A stretch of DNA of 64,000 nt from Spiroplasma helicoides (GCF_001715535.1 NZ_CP017015.1:558001-622000), one strand, 5' to 3'; counted from the first letter of the stretch, positions 32,188 through 44,555 are shown. Program-made: numbers and translations. Notes: generated from the letters alone by a model not told the origin.

Positions 32188-33984
32188 ATGCAAAGAAAGC
32201 ATGCAAAAAATATTTATAAGTGAAATTTAAATAAAATTTATAAAGGCAAAAAAAGATTTAACAAAAACTTAAATTGAGTTATAAAAGAAAATAAAAAACT
32301 TATTTTTTATAAAAATCGCTTAAATAATTTTAAAATTTTTAAAAAGTTTTTTGCAAAAAATGAAAAAATTAACAAAGTTGAAGATAAAATATTGCATTAC
32401 TTAAAAATTTTAGAAGTTGATAATAATGATAAACAAGCTCAAGAATTCGAGTCCATTTACTTTAATAAAATGAGACAATTAGATGGAATGTTTACATGAG
32501 TAGATGAAGAAATAAAAAATTTTGATAGAGAGCATTTTTTGAAATTAGTTATTAATGATAAAACTTTAAAACCTTTTTATAAAACATATCTTGACTTTTA
32601 TGAAAATATAAAATATTTGTTACCAATGCATAAAAGACAACTACTTTCAAAAGTCTCTAATTCATCAAATATTTTATATGAAATGTATGACACCTTGATG
32701 TACAAAGATAATGAGTTTAAGGAAATATTTATTGGTGAAAATAAATATGAATTGAATAATAATAAATATAATGATATCATGACAAATAGTAGACCATTAG
32801 AAGATCAAATATTTAGAACGAATGTTGAGTTACTTTTCAAAGAAAATTTAAAAAATAATAAAACAACTTTTTTAAAAATCTATGAATCTATAATAAAAAA
32901 CAATATTGAATATTCTAAAATGATTAATCAAGAGCATTACTTTGATTTTTATTTTGATAAAAAAGATTTTTATAAGTCTCAACTTAACATTCTTTTTGAT
33001 GTAGCTGATAAAAATAAACATTTGATAGATAGATATTTAAAAATATACAAAAATTACTTTGGCTTTACAGATAAATTCTATTATACAGATACATCACTTA
33101 GATTTGCTACGACAAATAAACACTTGTATTCTGTTGAATTTGGTAAAAAAGTTGTCAAAAAATCACTTAAAGTTTTAGGTAAAAATTACTTAAAATATTT
33201 AAAGAAATCATTAAAATGTAATTTAATTGATTTTTATGAAGATGAAAATAAAAGCTCTGAAGCTTTTACAATTTCTTCATCAAATTTTGACAGTTTAATT
33301 TCTATGAATTGAACAGATGATATTGAGTCTATTTATACTCTTGCTCATGAAGTTGGCCATTCTGTACATTCAAAGTTTTCGAACAAGTATCAACCTAAAC
33401 CACTTAATTTGTTTAGCAATTTGATTGCAGAAATTAGTTCAACTTTAAATGAACATATACTTAGTGATTATCTTTTGAAAAAATTAGAAAGTAATCAAAA
33501 AATTAATGTTTTACAAAATAGCATTGATTTTATAATAATAAATTTTTTTAGTTCCATTAGAAATACTAAGTTTGAATTAAAAGCTCATGATTTAGTAAAC
33601 GCACAACAACCATTAACTTTTAAAAATATAAAAAAAATATTAAATGAAATAGATATTAAAAGAGATTATTTAAGTGATTTTGATAATCAAATAAAATACT
33701 ATAATTGGTTTGATTTATCTCATATCTTTGATGAGCCGTTTTATATGTATAAATATTCTGTCTCAATTGCTGTTTCCTATTATTTATATAATGACTTTAA
33801 AAAAACAAAAAATAGTCAAAAAATAATTAGTTTTTTAAAAGAAGGTGGAAATTTAAGACCCTTAGAATTATTTGAAAAATATGGTTTTAATTGTAATGAT
33901 TCCAAATCATATGAACCTATTTTGAAACACTTGAAAGACCTTATATCTAATCTTGAGGTCTTACTTAATATAAATAGAAATTAA
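32188..33984 (+). CDS. pepF: Oligoendopeptidase F (M3B metallopeptidase)
   Basis: The 598-residue enzyme has the M3 zinc motif HEVGH at residues 387-391 (ligands H387 and H391, catalytic E388), in the context YTLAHEVGHSVHS. The third ligand is expected in the downstream FSNLIAEISSTLNE segment (E of EIS). Length and layout match PepF/PepB oligopeptidases, which cut peptides of about 7-17 residues in the cytosol. The start lies ten bases after aspS, so it is the third gene of the hisS-aspS-pepF operon. It would degrade peptides brought in by the nearby Opp system. Unlike some family members it begins with a Lys-rich QRKHAKNIYKW stretch. Confidence 0.9.
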
Positions 33985-34208
33985 GATACAAAAAATTATT
34001 TAATTAATATTTAAATATTGTTTTTTTACTTATTTTGTTATATTCTATAAGTATCTGTTGTTTATTTAATTGTGTAAAATAGTGTTTACAATTATAAGCA
34101 AAAGATAACTAATTTTAGCAATTTTTAATTAAAAATACTAATTTTTATAAAAATATTAAGTTTATACAAAATATTTAATGTAATTATTAAAAACGAAAGG
34201 TGATAAAT
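33985..34208. other. AT-rich leader region of the lipoprotein gene
   Basis: The 224-base gap holds no gene. It has a -10-like TGTAAAAT around 34072-34079 and an AT-only palindrome near 34004-34019 followed by T, which may be a weak terminator for pepF. Nothing else is recognised. Confidence 0.4.
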
Positions 34209-36347
34209 ATGAAAAAGTTATTAAGTCTTTTAACAAGTATAAGTCTAATAGCGGCATCATCTAGCTTAGCTGTGGCTTGTCCTGCTAAAAATGAAGCTGC
34301 TGAAGATAATAAAAACGATGGTGGAGATTCTAATGGTACAGGGGAAGGGGTAAAAGACCCAGAACCATCTGTTAATTATGAATCTGTTCTTAACGAATTT
34401 AAAAAAGAAGTTTCAAATATTATTGATAAACAATTAAAAAGCTCGCATTCATTATGATTTGAAAATATTGATAAAAGCCAAAATAAATTTTTTGATAAAA
34501 ATTTTAAAAATAAGCTAAGTGGCGTAAATGCTTTAGAAAAAAATACATATAAAATATCAGAAATTTTGAAAAAAAATAATGATGAAAATAGTAAAAATGC
34601 ATTTTTAGCTGACGTTAAAAGTCATTTAAATTATGATGCAATGAAAAATGAAATAGACAACTTAAAGAAAAATGCTAAATATAATATTGTTGTGGGAAGC
34701 CTTACAGCGGAAAAAATTTTAGATATTGATTTTAGCAAATTCATGGATGACAGTGACCAAAACAAAGTAGTTTTTAGTGATGAAGTGGAAACTGGAGATG
34801 CAAATGTTAGAGATGGTTCTGACCAAAACCTAAGCAAATATGTACTAAATCTTAGTTTAGATGTAAATTTCAAATTAACATATGTTTCTAATAACCAAAG
34901 TTCTGAAAATTCAACATCAAATGATCCAAAAATAGCAACTGTAAAATTTGGTTATACTCTAACAGGTTCAGAAAAAGTTGAAAAAGCTGTTAAAGAAGCT
35001 GCAAAAACTCTTAAATATAAATATATTACAGATTCTAAATTTAGTAGTTTGATAAAACCTGACTCATCAATAAATGGTGATGATAAATTTATAAATGACA
35101 GCACAAAAATTAATTCTGCTATTCAAAAAGTTTTTGATAAAGATGAATTTTTACCTGAACTTACAAAGACTTTAAATGATTTATTTTCATCACAAGGCAC
35201 AACTTTTAAAGTTGATGCTAGTGCTGTAGACTCAGCATCATTAGTGGACGATGTTTCCGATAAAAATCCAAATGAAGTATGAGACTATAATTTATATGCT
35301 AATAGTCAATCAAGATATAAATGAAAAGATAAAGATAAAGGAACAACTCCTAATTACTACAATGAAGAGGGTTTAGCGAAAAATCAAAGTTTGTATGATT
35401 ATATTTTTAAAAATATCGAAAAAGGAGAACAAGAAGGTGCTGTTAATTATGATGAAGCCATAAAAAATTACATTCTAGAAAATATCGGTAATTGAACTAA
35501 AACTTATAGTGAAAGCATAATTAATGCTGCTGAAGATTTAAATGACCAGACTACAGTTTCTAATAAAGATGATTTATTAAAAGCTATAAAAAGATCGGTT
35601 AGTTACAAAATTTTTAAAATTGAAAATTTAAAATTAGAAGTTTCGGGTGGATTTAAAATTGATTTAAATCAATTGTTTATTGCTGCAGGTTACACAGTTT
35701 CTAATAAAGAGGAAGATATAACTGCCATTAACAAAGAAAACTATGAAAGTTCTCAAACATTTAAATCAATCAAAGCAAATATCATTAATGGTATTAAAAA
35801 ATATCATGAAGTTTACGGTATCGGTAACACAACAGAAAGTTATTCAATAGCTGGTATGAAAGGTGGAGAAAATAGTTTATTTGACTCAATTGATATAAAA
35901 TTTATATCTAATTATGAATATCAAGGAAGTTATCAGGCTATTATGTACTGGGATTCAACTAGAAAAAGATTTAATAGTGTCTTATCATTAAACAAGGACT
36001 TTGATGATTCAAAACTACAATTTAAAAATACAGGTAAAGATGCTCAAGCTCTAGCAAGACATAAATTACTTAGTGAAGGTAATCAATCATACTTTGGATG
36101 AGAGATGGCTGAAAAATCAACTCCTCCTTTACATTTAAGATTGGCAAATGCTTCTTGACTGAGTGGAGATAAAGTAACTAGAAAACCTGGATTATATATA
36201 AATTCCTATAATGGAGATCAGAAAGCTAAAACAGTAGAATTCAATTTTACATTAAATTTTGTCAACATAAGATTTGTTACAGATGGAATTTGAACTCATG
36301 AACCTACTGATTCTTTCAGATATAAACCAGTAATAGAAAAAATATAA
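34209..36347 (+). CDS. Large surface lipoprotein of unknown function
   Basis: The 712-residue protein starts with a clear lipoprotein signal, KKLLSLLTSISLIAASSSLAVAC, with lipobox LAVAC (Cys 25). It is followed by a Glu/Asp/Asn/Gly linker (about 29-60) typical of mollicute lipoproteins. The remainder is Lys/Asn/Asp-rich with alternating strands and helices, and ends in a segment with WTHEPTDSFRYKP. I recognise no enzyme motif. It would be anchored outside the cell and exposed to the host or environment. ATG 34209 follows AAAGGTG. It is a single-gene unit ending at the terminator 36401-36427. One TGG (near 35949) occurs among TGA-coded Trp. It may belong to one of the mollicute-specific lipoprotein families. 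Confidence 0.75.
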
Positions 36348-36400
36348 TGATAAATTTAACAAAAAATCATAACTAAAATCAAACTTTTGATAATGAATTT

Positions 36401-36427
36401 CTCTACACATTTTGTGTAGAGTTTTTT
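36401..36427 (+). terminator. Terminator after the lipoprotein
   Basis: CTCTACACA (36401-36409) and TGTGTAGAG (36413-36421) form a 9-bp stem followed by six T. Confidence 0.88.
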
Positions 36428-36480
36428 ATGTTTTTAATTAATTTTGAAATAATTATGAAAATCGATAAAGAGAAAAAAAC

Positions 36481-37845
36481 TAAGTAGACCAGTGATATAT
36501 ACAACTAGTTTTTATATTAGAAAGGAAAATATGCTTAAAAAGTATAATGAATATTTAAAAAAGAAAGTCTTAAAAAGGTATTAATTAGGAGAAAATTTAG
36601 ATAAAATTGATTCAACATAACCTTCCACACCATTTATTTGGCCAGCAAAAAGTTAAAAAAAGAATTTGTATCTAAAGATTCAAAAACAAAAGAAAAAGAA
36701 AATAAAGTTTTAAAAGAAAATTAGACTTTTAGAAAAACAATTAAAGTTTGAAAAAGAAGAAAAGCTATTAGCAATGGCAAGTAAAGAAATTTTGTAAAAG
36801 TTCATACCTTCTTGCACAATGACTATAATTTTGAACATGTTGAAGACGATCGAGAAGGACAAGATAATGATAATGGCAACAAAAGCTTATAAACATTATG
36901 CGTGTTGTCAAATATATTGTTTTATTGCAAAGCATGTCTTGAGAACTAATAGATTAATTAGTTATTTTAAAATTCATATAAATACATTTTCTAAGTTTAA
37001 CTAAAAAATAATTTAGAAAACCCAATAATTATATTTAAAAATGGTCTATATTTTAATGATTTACCAAATTTTAATAGTCCTATATACAATAGATAATAAA
37101 CTAATAATAGACTATAATCTAAAAAATAGTAGTTTATCAAGTTGCGCAAATTTAATAAGTAAGTAAATTTATGTAAATAAAGGCGTAAAAGTATCTGAAA
37201 AAAGGATTAGAAAAATTAGAGTAGATCATCCATGAATATTAAATAATCCAAGTAGAAAGAAACGTAGTGTTAAGAAATCAGAATCAAAAAAACATAATAT
37301 TTATGTTAGAGAAGGCTTGTTGGAAATGAATTATAGTCGACCAAATATAATCGGTATGGATGGAATAAACTTTAATATATTTTTAAATAATGGAAAAAAT
37401 GAAGTAAAATTAATTGTTTAATATCATATGATTGAGAAAAAAGAACTATAGTTAGTTATAGTTTTGATAAAAGTGAAAATTCAAATAGTGCATTATCTGT
37501 TTTTAAAGAAACAAATAACTATTCCATTGAAAAAGCAAATCAAAGATAATATAATCTGATAGAGGTTCGACTTTGCTAATGAGCTCATTTTTAACTATGT
37601 AAATGAAAATGATTTTATAGTTTATTCAATGTCTAAAAAAGGATTTAAACATAATGCACCAATAGAAAGTCTAAATAGATGAATTAAAAAAAATTTTATA
37701 AAATTTTTTGGTAATAAGTTTGAAAATAAAGAAAATTTTTATTATTATTTTAAGAAGTTCGCAAACATTTGAATAATTTACATAAAATAAAATATAATTT
37801 TAATATATAAAAGATCTTTTATTATATTTGCAAATGGTCTACTTA
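36481..37845 (+). mobile_element. Decayed IS3-family insertion sequence
   Basis: Matching ends TAAGTAGACCA (36481-36491) and TGGTCTACTTA (37835-37845) bracket about 1.36 kb of broken transposase coding sequence. This is the size of an intact IS3-family element, so it was complete before decay. A clear target-site duplication is not visible: AAC precedes the left end and AAT follows the right end. It lies between the lipoprotein gene and a membrane-protein gene. Confidence 0.75.
36531..37790 (+). pseudogene. Degenerate IS3-family transposase (OrfA/OrfB remnants)
   Basis: Fragments in several frames are separated by stops and shifts. Near 36531 comes MLKKYNEYLKKKVLKRY (OrfA-like start), and near 37190 VSEKRIRKIRVDHP, typical of the region before the catalytic core. 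At 37320-37390 is LEMNYSRPNIIGMDGINF, matching the first catalytic Asp block (normally NxWxTDITY). At 37415-37480 is ISYDWEKRTIVSYSFDKS, holding the second Asp block. At 37555-37740 are SDRGS, then SMSKKGFKHNAPIESLNRW, the block with the catalytic Glu. All DDE blocks are present in order, but no frame is longer than about 80 codons, so the transposase is dead. Codon and motif style fit the IS150 group. Confidence 0.8.
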
Positions 37846-37910
37846 AATTCCGTTATTCTATATGATTTAAAGTCTAGTTATGTTATAATAAAATAAATGA
37901 GGGGTAAAAA

Positions 37911-39788
37911 ATGGAAAAAAAAGTAGGTAAAATAACTTTATTTAATTTACTAAAATTTAATTTTAGAACGCTTTTTTTCGAAAAGACATTTGTAATATTT
38001 ACTATTATTACTAATATTTTTAGTTTAGTTGTAGCTTTAGTGTTTTCTTTGGTTAGTTCAGGTCAAATGATAAATGAGTTATTTGATTTTTATGCTATTA
38101 TTTTTATTAATGTTTTTATTTTTCTTTTGATTATAAGAGTTTTAAACTTTTTTTTTGTTAGAAAAATTGATGATAAAACAATTTTTATAACTTTGGCAAA
38201 CCAAATTTCAAGAAGAAAGATATTTTTTGTTATTTATTTAACAGTTATTTTTACGGTCTTTTCATCTTTGTTTTTTTCTTATGGAATATTTAATTTTACT
38301 TATTTAGCATTGAATAAATTTGTTTTAAAAGAATATGTTTTAACAAAAACAACTTATTTTTTGATTTTTACTTTAGCGGTTGCTTTTTGTTTAATTAATT
38401 TTATAATATTTCTAATTATTTTTTTAGGAAGTCAACCCACTCTTGTAATATCAACTTTGCTAATGTCTTTATCATTTATTGCAAATATACCTATGAAGTT
38501 AATGCAACAACAAAATAACGTAATTAGGTTAACTGTAAAAACTGGAATTGATAATCAAACAAGTGGTGTATTGACAACTGTTAAAGATATATATGATGCT
38601 ATTGATTTACAAAAAATAGTATCAAAAGGAAAAATAAAATATAAATACTTATCAAAAGCTATAAATGAATTTTTAACAACACCTTATTCTACAGACGATT
38701 CAGGTAATAATTTATACATGACTAAGTCTAGCTTTGATAATAATAGCATCATTAAAAAAAGGTACCAAAGTTTTTGAGATGAAAAATTAGGCTTGATAGA
38801 TAAAGATGATAAAAAAAACTTATCAATAACATATAATGCAGATGATGAAAACTCACCTTCAATACCTATTCCGGTTATTGTTAAGGGAGAAAATATGAAA
38901 GAATCTTGAATAGGAAAAAAAGTAATAATCAAGTTTACTTTAGAAAGTCATTTTATTTCTATGAACCAATTAAGTGAAAAGATTGAATCAATGAGTGATT
39001 CAGATGAAACAAAAAATATTTTAAATGATTTTTATAATTTTACAAATGAATTAAAAACTACTTTCCCAAATTTAAAAAAAGAAAAAAGTAAACTTTTTAA
39101 TTCTTTTATATCATTTGTTGATAACTCAAATGTGACCAACCCAAACGAATTAGAAACTAATTATATACAAGATGTTGAAACAAAAGAAAAGGTTAGAATG
39201 ACAACAAATGATTTAAATTCATTATTTATAAAAAGAATGAATGATATCAATTTGTCAAACAGTACGCTAGCATTGTCAAATGATTCACCTTATAAAGATT
39301 ACATAGATGACTTTATCAACAAAAACTTAGATTTTGAATTAATGTTTGCAGCTAGAGTTTTTGAAAATTATTTTATTAATTATACAACCAATTGATTATA
39401 CGCTACTTACAACTCTGGAGTTCCAGAAGTAATTGTTAATGATGAAAATTTTCAAAAATACCAAAAAAGTATGAATACTCTTAACTACATAACATATGTA
39501 AATCCATTTTATGGAACATGAGACTTTTATACCAAATACACTGGTTTTTACGATGATGATGTATGATTTGAAGTTTATAGTGATTCTTCTATTGACATGC
39601 ACAAACAAGAAAACACTTTTTTACCTTATACTGTTTATAATCTAAGTTTAGGTAATGAAAGACAAATTTCACAAAATACTTATGAAAATTTCTTTGATCC
39701 TATTTATTATATTGGCGCATTATTGATAATAACTTTTTTTCTAATAATTACTGCTGGTTATAGATTTTGTATAATAAGCATAAATTAA
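37911..39788 (+). CDS. Permease-like membrane protein of unknown function
   Basis: The 625-residue protein has six hydrophobic segments in its first 200 residues (for example FVIFTIITNIFSLVVALVFSLV and TLVISTLLMSLSFIANIP). A hydrophilic external region of about 370 residues follows, then a final helix near the C-terminus (YIGALLIITFFLIITAGYRF). This layout resembles ABC-2-type permeases of mollicutes with a long extracellular loop. No ATPase partner is adjacent; the decayed IS element lies directly upstream and may have removed or separated one. ATG 37911 follows GAGGGG. It is transcribed alone and ends at a bidirectional terminator. Confidence 0.5.
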
Positions 39789-39816
39789 TTTTAAATTGTG
39801 ATTAATTTTATATATA

Positions 39817-39856
39817 TTAAAAAAGCTTTAATAATAACTTATTAAAGCTTTTTTAA
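39817..39856. terminator. Bidirectional terminator between convergent genes
   Basis: A 17-bp perfect inverted repeat (39817-39833 with 39840-39856, core AAAAAAGCTTTAATA) with A- and T-runs on both sides separates the plus-strand membrane gene from the minus-strand gene ending at 39853. Confidence 0.85.
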
Positions 39857-40554
39857 TTAAATCTTAATTTATTAAAAAAAGTCAAAATATTATTTTTGAA
39901 TGTTTCTGTAAATGTGTAAAACTCTGTGGTTTCTGCAATAACTTTAGTATAAATTTGTTCATTTATTTTATTTTTTTTAACAGATAATAATGAGAATTTA
40001 GTTATTTTACCAACTATATCATTTACTTCAATTATTTTATTTTTAAAAATTATTTTATTTTTAAAAATCATTTCTAAATAATCAAAATCATTAAAAAGTA
40101 CTTCTAATTGATTTTTATATAGTGTTAAATAATTGCTAATAGTTTCATTTGTCAAGTCAATTATAAGACTTTTAAAATCCGAAAAATCTTCTTCGTTTAT
40201 TACTTTATAAAAATTGCAAATTATTTCTATAGATTTACAAATTCCAAGTATTTTGCAATAATCATTGATAAATTTGTAAAACTTTTTTAATAATTTTATA
40301 TTTTGTTTTATAATTTTATATTTTTGATTTAAAAAGTTTTTGAAATTATCAATCATTTTAAACATTTTTGGATAATATTCATAATCTTCATAAAACTCCA
40401 ATCTGAAATCAATGCTACTTTTACCGAACTTTGAAAGTCATTTTGATAATCTCTTAATACTATTATTTAAACTTTTACTTCAATAAGGTGTTAAATTTTT
40501 CAAATATTCTATATTTTCTAAGTTTAATTTGATAGGTTTAAAATAATTTATCAT
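39853..40554 (-). CDS. Helical hypothetical protein, member of a local paralogue family
   Basis: The 233-residue Lys/Asn/Phe-rich protein is predicted entirely helical, without signal peptide, Cys motifs or known catalytic residues. It starts at ATG 40554 (minus strand). The first 50 residues include two TGA-coded Trp (YWSKS, SKWLSKF), which is why a code-11 reading would begin later. Its N-terminal half resembles the divergently transcribed protein at 40617: an Ile-Glu helix, a Pro-Tyr or Pro-Ala break, a basic K-rich segment, then F/Y-YED and (M/Y)-I/L-D-(N/E)-F. The two genes share a 62-base intergenic region. Function unknown. Confidence 0.6.
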
Positions 40555-40616
40555 TGTATCATCTTTTCTATTTACAATAATTATTATATATTAATACTAT
40601 AAAGGATATATGGTTA

Positions 40617-41342
40617 ATGATTGGAAAATACGAATTTGATAAATCTGTTATAGAAAAAGTTTTAAAATACTTCGAACCAGCATTTTCAACTATTTTAGTT
40701 TGAATAGATTACATAAAAAAAACTTTTCGCAAAAATAAGATAGAGTTTCCTTATTATGAAGACATAGAAACTAAAATAAAGACAATAAAGTATTTAGATG
40801 AATTTCAAGAAATAAAGGACATGTTTTTAAATTCCTATGAGTTAGTTCAATTATATTTACTTGAATTAGATGTACAGAATATAAACTATGATGTCGATAT
40901 TATAAAACCTAAGATAAGCTCTTTAAGAGAAAGTGTTTTATTAACAGATGAAATAGTAAAATATTGCAATGATTTTTATAAATTAAATAATAAAATACCA
41001 AATTATAATGAGCTTTGTGTTTATTTCTTAAACAAGTTAAAAAAATATAGTGAAATTATATATTTTTACAAAAGTAAAATGGATAATATTTTAGATAAGC
41101 AACAAAATGAAATAATTTTAAATTTACAGAATTTAAAAGATATAAAAAAATGAGAACAAGGATTAGATCTGATTATTGGAATATATGATGAATTGTATTT
41201 AGAAACTAAAGGTGCTGAAAACATATTTATGGATGGAGTAAAAAGCTTTTGAAAAGTATATAATATTTTTATACAAATGCAAACAATTTGTGAAATAGCT
41301 ATAAATATAGAAATATATTTACAAAATGAATTAGATACTTAA
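40617..41342 (+). CDS. Helical hypothetical protein, divergent paralogue of the 39853 gene
   Basis: The 241-residue protein is all-helical with a Lys/Glu/Ile/Asn-rich composition and starts at ATG 40617 (AAGGA at 40602-40606; the nearer ATG 40610 leads to a stop after ten codons). Its N-terminus (VIEKVLKYFEPAF... YYEDIE... YLDEF) parallels the minus-strand neighbour. Its C-terminus (FMDGVKSFWKVYN) parallels the protein at 42691 (FNDGVEDFVVFLN). These matches suggest one family with three diverged members in 3.5 kb. No domain is recognised, and no membrane segment is present. Possible roles are in a mollicute-specific accessory system, but the sequence alone does not show it. Confidence 0.6.
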
Positions 41343-41607
41343 TTTTTTTATCAATATATTTACCATTATTAATAAAAAAAATATTAATATTAATAAAATA
41401 TATGGAAATTTTTTTTAATTTATAATATTATTAATTTGTTATAAAAAATTTAAATATTTTTTATAACATTTAATTGCCTATTTAATAATAAAGGTAAATT
41501 GTTCTAAACAAGCTTTTTGCTTGTTTTTTTATATTATTATTTAAAATATTATATTAGTAATAGACTAAAAAAATCTTATTAAATGATAAAATAAATAAGG
41601 TGATATT
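41343..41607. other. AT-rich spacer with palindrome and an orphan terminator
   Basis: The 265-base gap has no gene. It contains a 30-base palindrome, GTTATAAAAAAT/ATTTTTTATAAC (41438-41449 with 41456-41467), and then a clean terminator AAACAAGC/GCTTGTTT (41506-41513 with 41519-41526) ending in T. Either these finish the upstream gene, or a short non-coding RNA is made between about 41470 and 41530. Confidence 0.4.
41505..41531 (+). terminator. Terminator without an adjacent gene end
   Basis: An 8-bp GC-containing stem AAACAAGC/GCTTGTTT with a T5 loop and T-tract lies 164 bases after the nearest stop codon. Confidence 0.6.
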
Positions 41608-42672
41608 ATGGAATGAGTAATTAAGATTAAAGATAAAATATACGATTTTGATTCACGCTTTAATACAGCTACAAAAAGAAACTTGTTATACAAAAGTGTT
41701 TATGATAAAAATGGGAATAATTTTATAAATATAACATGCGCTAGATGTTATAAAGATGATTTATGCGGGGCAAAACTGGATTTAAACTTTAGCAATAAAG
41801 AAAGGCTTAATTATTACATTTCAACCTCCAAAAATAATGAACATAAACAATGATGTGTAAACTATATAAACGATAAAATAATTAGTAAAAGATTCAAAAA
41901 CATAATATCAGTAGATTTAATTAATAATTTTTATAAAAATAATATTATACAAATAAGAGAAAAAAAAGAAGATAATATCTTTTTGCTAACTTTAAATTAT
42001 GAAAAAGATGATATTTTCTTAATAAAGAATAAAATTTGCTCAAAAAATGTGAAAAGAATCACTATCGATTCAGCACAAGCTTATTTTTTTGAAGTATTCA
42101 AAAAAAACATTTTAAAAAAGGGTTTATCAATGTTTGAAGACGATTATAAACATAATTGTTATGATGTTTATAATAACAAAAATAAATCTATAAATATAAA
42201 TTTGATAGCTGAAAAATTAAAAAAAATACCTATAAAATTTAATATTGTAGATTTTACTTCAAGTAATTATGATTCTTTTGATGAAAATGGAAATTTAATT
42301 ATAACGATCAAATATGTAGATTTTTTCCGTTTGGAAAAAAATAAAGAAATTAATACTAAACTTTTATTCAAAAAGATAAAACCGGATGTAAAAGAATCTA
42401 AATTGGTTTTAAAAATAACCAATAAATATTTAATTGATAAAATTATAAAATTAAAAAATATAGCTAAAATTGAAAATTCAAATAGCAAATTAAATAATGA
42501 AATAAAATATGGGTTAAGTTTTTTAACAAATAAAGAAAGACATATAGATATAAAAGAAAATGAATTGATATTGAGTTTAGATGTATTGGAATATGAACAA
42601 TTTTTTGCTGTTACAAAAAATAATAAGTATCAAATTTTAGATGAATTTATTGATTCTAGACAAATTAAATAG
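41608..42672 (+). CDS. Hypothetical protein with Cys-rich N-terminal module
   Basis: The 354-residue protein begins WVIKIKDKIYDF and carries a compact Cys/His group at about residues 44-85: CARCYKDDLC followed by HKQWC. The spacing and the LCGAKL motif recall the FLYWCH/WRKY-type zinc modules (C, C, CxA, H) that bind DNA, but the match is loose. The remaining 270 residues are Lys/Asn-rich strands and helices without recognised motifs. It starts at ATG 41608 after AAGGTGAT and is followed 18 bases later by the 42691 gene, so the two are co-transcribed. It could be a sequence-binding regulator or a decayed accessory protein. Confidence 0.5.
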
Positions 42673-42690
42673 AAAGAAGGTTACTCTAAA

Positions 42691-43380
42691 TTGGAAGCGA
42701 ATAAAATATTTGATTTTTTAAAAAACTTATTTGAATCAATACAAAAATTTACTATAGATAATAAATTTTTTGTTTGCAATAATTCTTTTAAGTTTATGTC
42801 AGAGATTAGAGAATTACTTGCCAACAAGGAAAACTTGAGCTTTGAAATAGTTGAAGAAAATGTAAAAAAGAAAATTATTGATTTTAATAAATTAAGAATG
42901 AATAAACAAGAATCCGATGAAATTGAGTTATTATCAAGATCTTATTTTCAAACAATCGATTTAATAATAAGGCTTGTAAACCCTAAGAAAAAAATATCTA
43001 TACCCAACGACATTCGTCAATTGGTTTCAGACATGTCAAGTTTGAAATATGAAATTCATATTTTTCAATTAGTGTGTGCAACTTTTGTAAAGGAATCAAA
43101 CTCTTTTATTAACTTTCCTCATTTAAATAATTGGCCTGAAGCTATTGAGTTTGTTGTTAAATCAGGCGGAACAATGCATTTATCTCTGCAAAAAGTTATA
43201 GATAAGCAAAGTGCATTAGAAAAAAAAGAAATTATAAATAATATAAGCAAAGAGTTAGATAAAATTTTTAATGATGGGGTTGAGGACTTTGTTGTATTTT
43301 TAAATACTTATCAAAAAATGCTTAAAGTTTATGTTATCTTAATAAATTCGTTGACAGAAATTATTGTAAGAAATTTTTAA
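42691..43380 (+). CDS. Helical hypothetical protein, third member of the local paralogue family
   Basis: The 229-residue protein probably starts at TTG 42691: AAGAAGG lies 10 bases upstream and no earlier in-frame start exists after the previous stop. The protein is helical and Lys/Glu/Ile-rich, with one Cys-containing segment (FQLVCATFVKE). Its C-terminal block KIFNDGVEDFVVFLNTYQKM parallels NIFMDGVKSFWKVYN of the 40617 protein. Its N-terminus (IFDFLKNLFESIQKF) parallels the first helix of both relatives. It is read without any in-frame TGA. It follows the Cys-rich gene in one operon. Function unknown. Confidence 0.55.
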   Translation: MEANKIFDFLKNLFESIQKFTIDNKFFVCNNSFKFMSEIRELLANKENLSFEIVEENVKKKIIDFNKLRMNKQESDEIELLSRSYFQTIDLIIRLVNPKKKISIPNDIRQLVSDMSSLKYEIHIFQLVCATFVKESNSFINFPHLNNWPEAIEFVVKSGGTMHLSLQKVIDKQSALEKKEIINNISKELDKIFNDGVEDFVVFLNTYQKMLKVYVILINSLTEIIVRNF

Positions 43381-43399
43381 GTTTTTTTGTTTTTTTGAC

Positions 43400-43430
43400 T
43401 TGCATTAACCCAAGGTTAATGTTTTATAAT
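43400..43430 (+). promoter_or_regulatory. MerR-type promoter of the first aldo/keto reductase
   Basis: TTGCAT (43400-43405) and TATAAT (43425-43430) are 19 bases apart, two more than normal. A perfect dyad CATTAACC/GGTTAATG (43403-43410 with 43414-43421) fills the spacer. Overlong 19-20-bp spacers with a centred dyad are the classic target of MerR-family activators, which twist the DNA to realign the two elements. Confidence 0.75.
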
Positions 43431-43447
43431 TTTAAAAAGGAGACAAA

Positions 43448-44437
<990 letters not shown>

Positions 44438-44451
44438 GACATTGGTTTTTT

Positions 44452-44484
44452 AAAAAGATTTAGTATATTCTAAGTCTTTTTTTT
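44452..44484 (+). terminator. Terminator after the first aldo/keto reductase
   Basis: AAAAAGATTTAG (44452-44463) and CTAAGTCTTTTT (44470-44481), with one G-U pair, form a 12-bp stem ending in T. Confidence 0.75.
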
Positions 44485-44555
44485 AACTAATAATTAAGGT
44501 ATAATTATTTTATAAATTTACTTAATATATTAATAAAGAAGATTGAGAGGTTATT

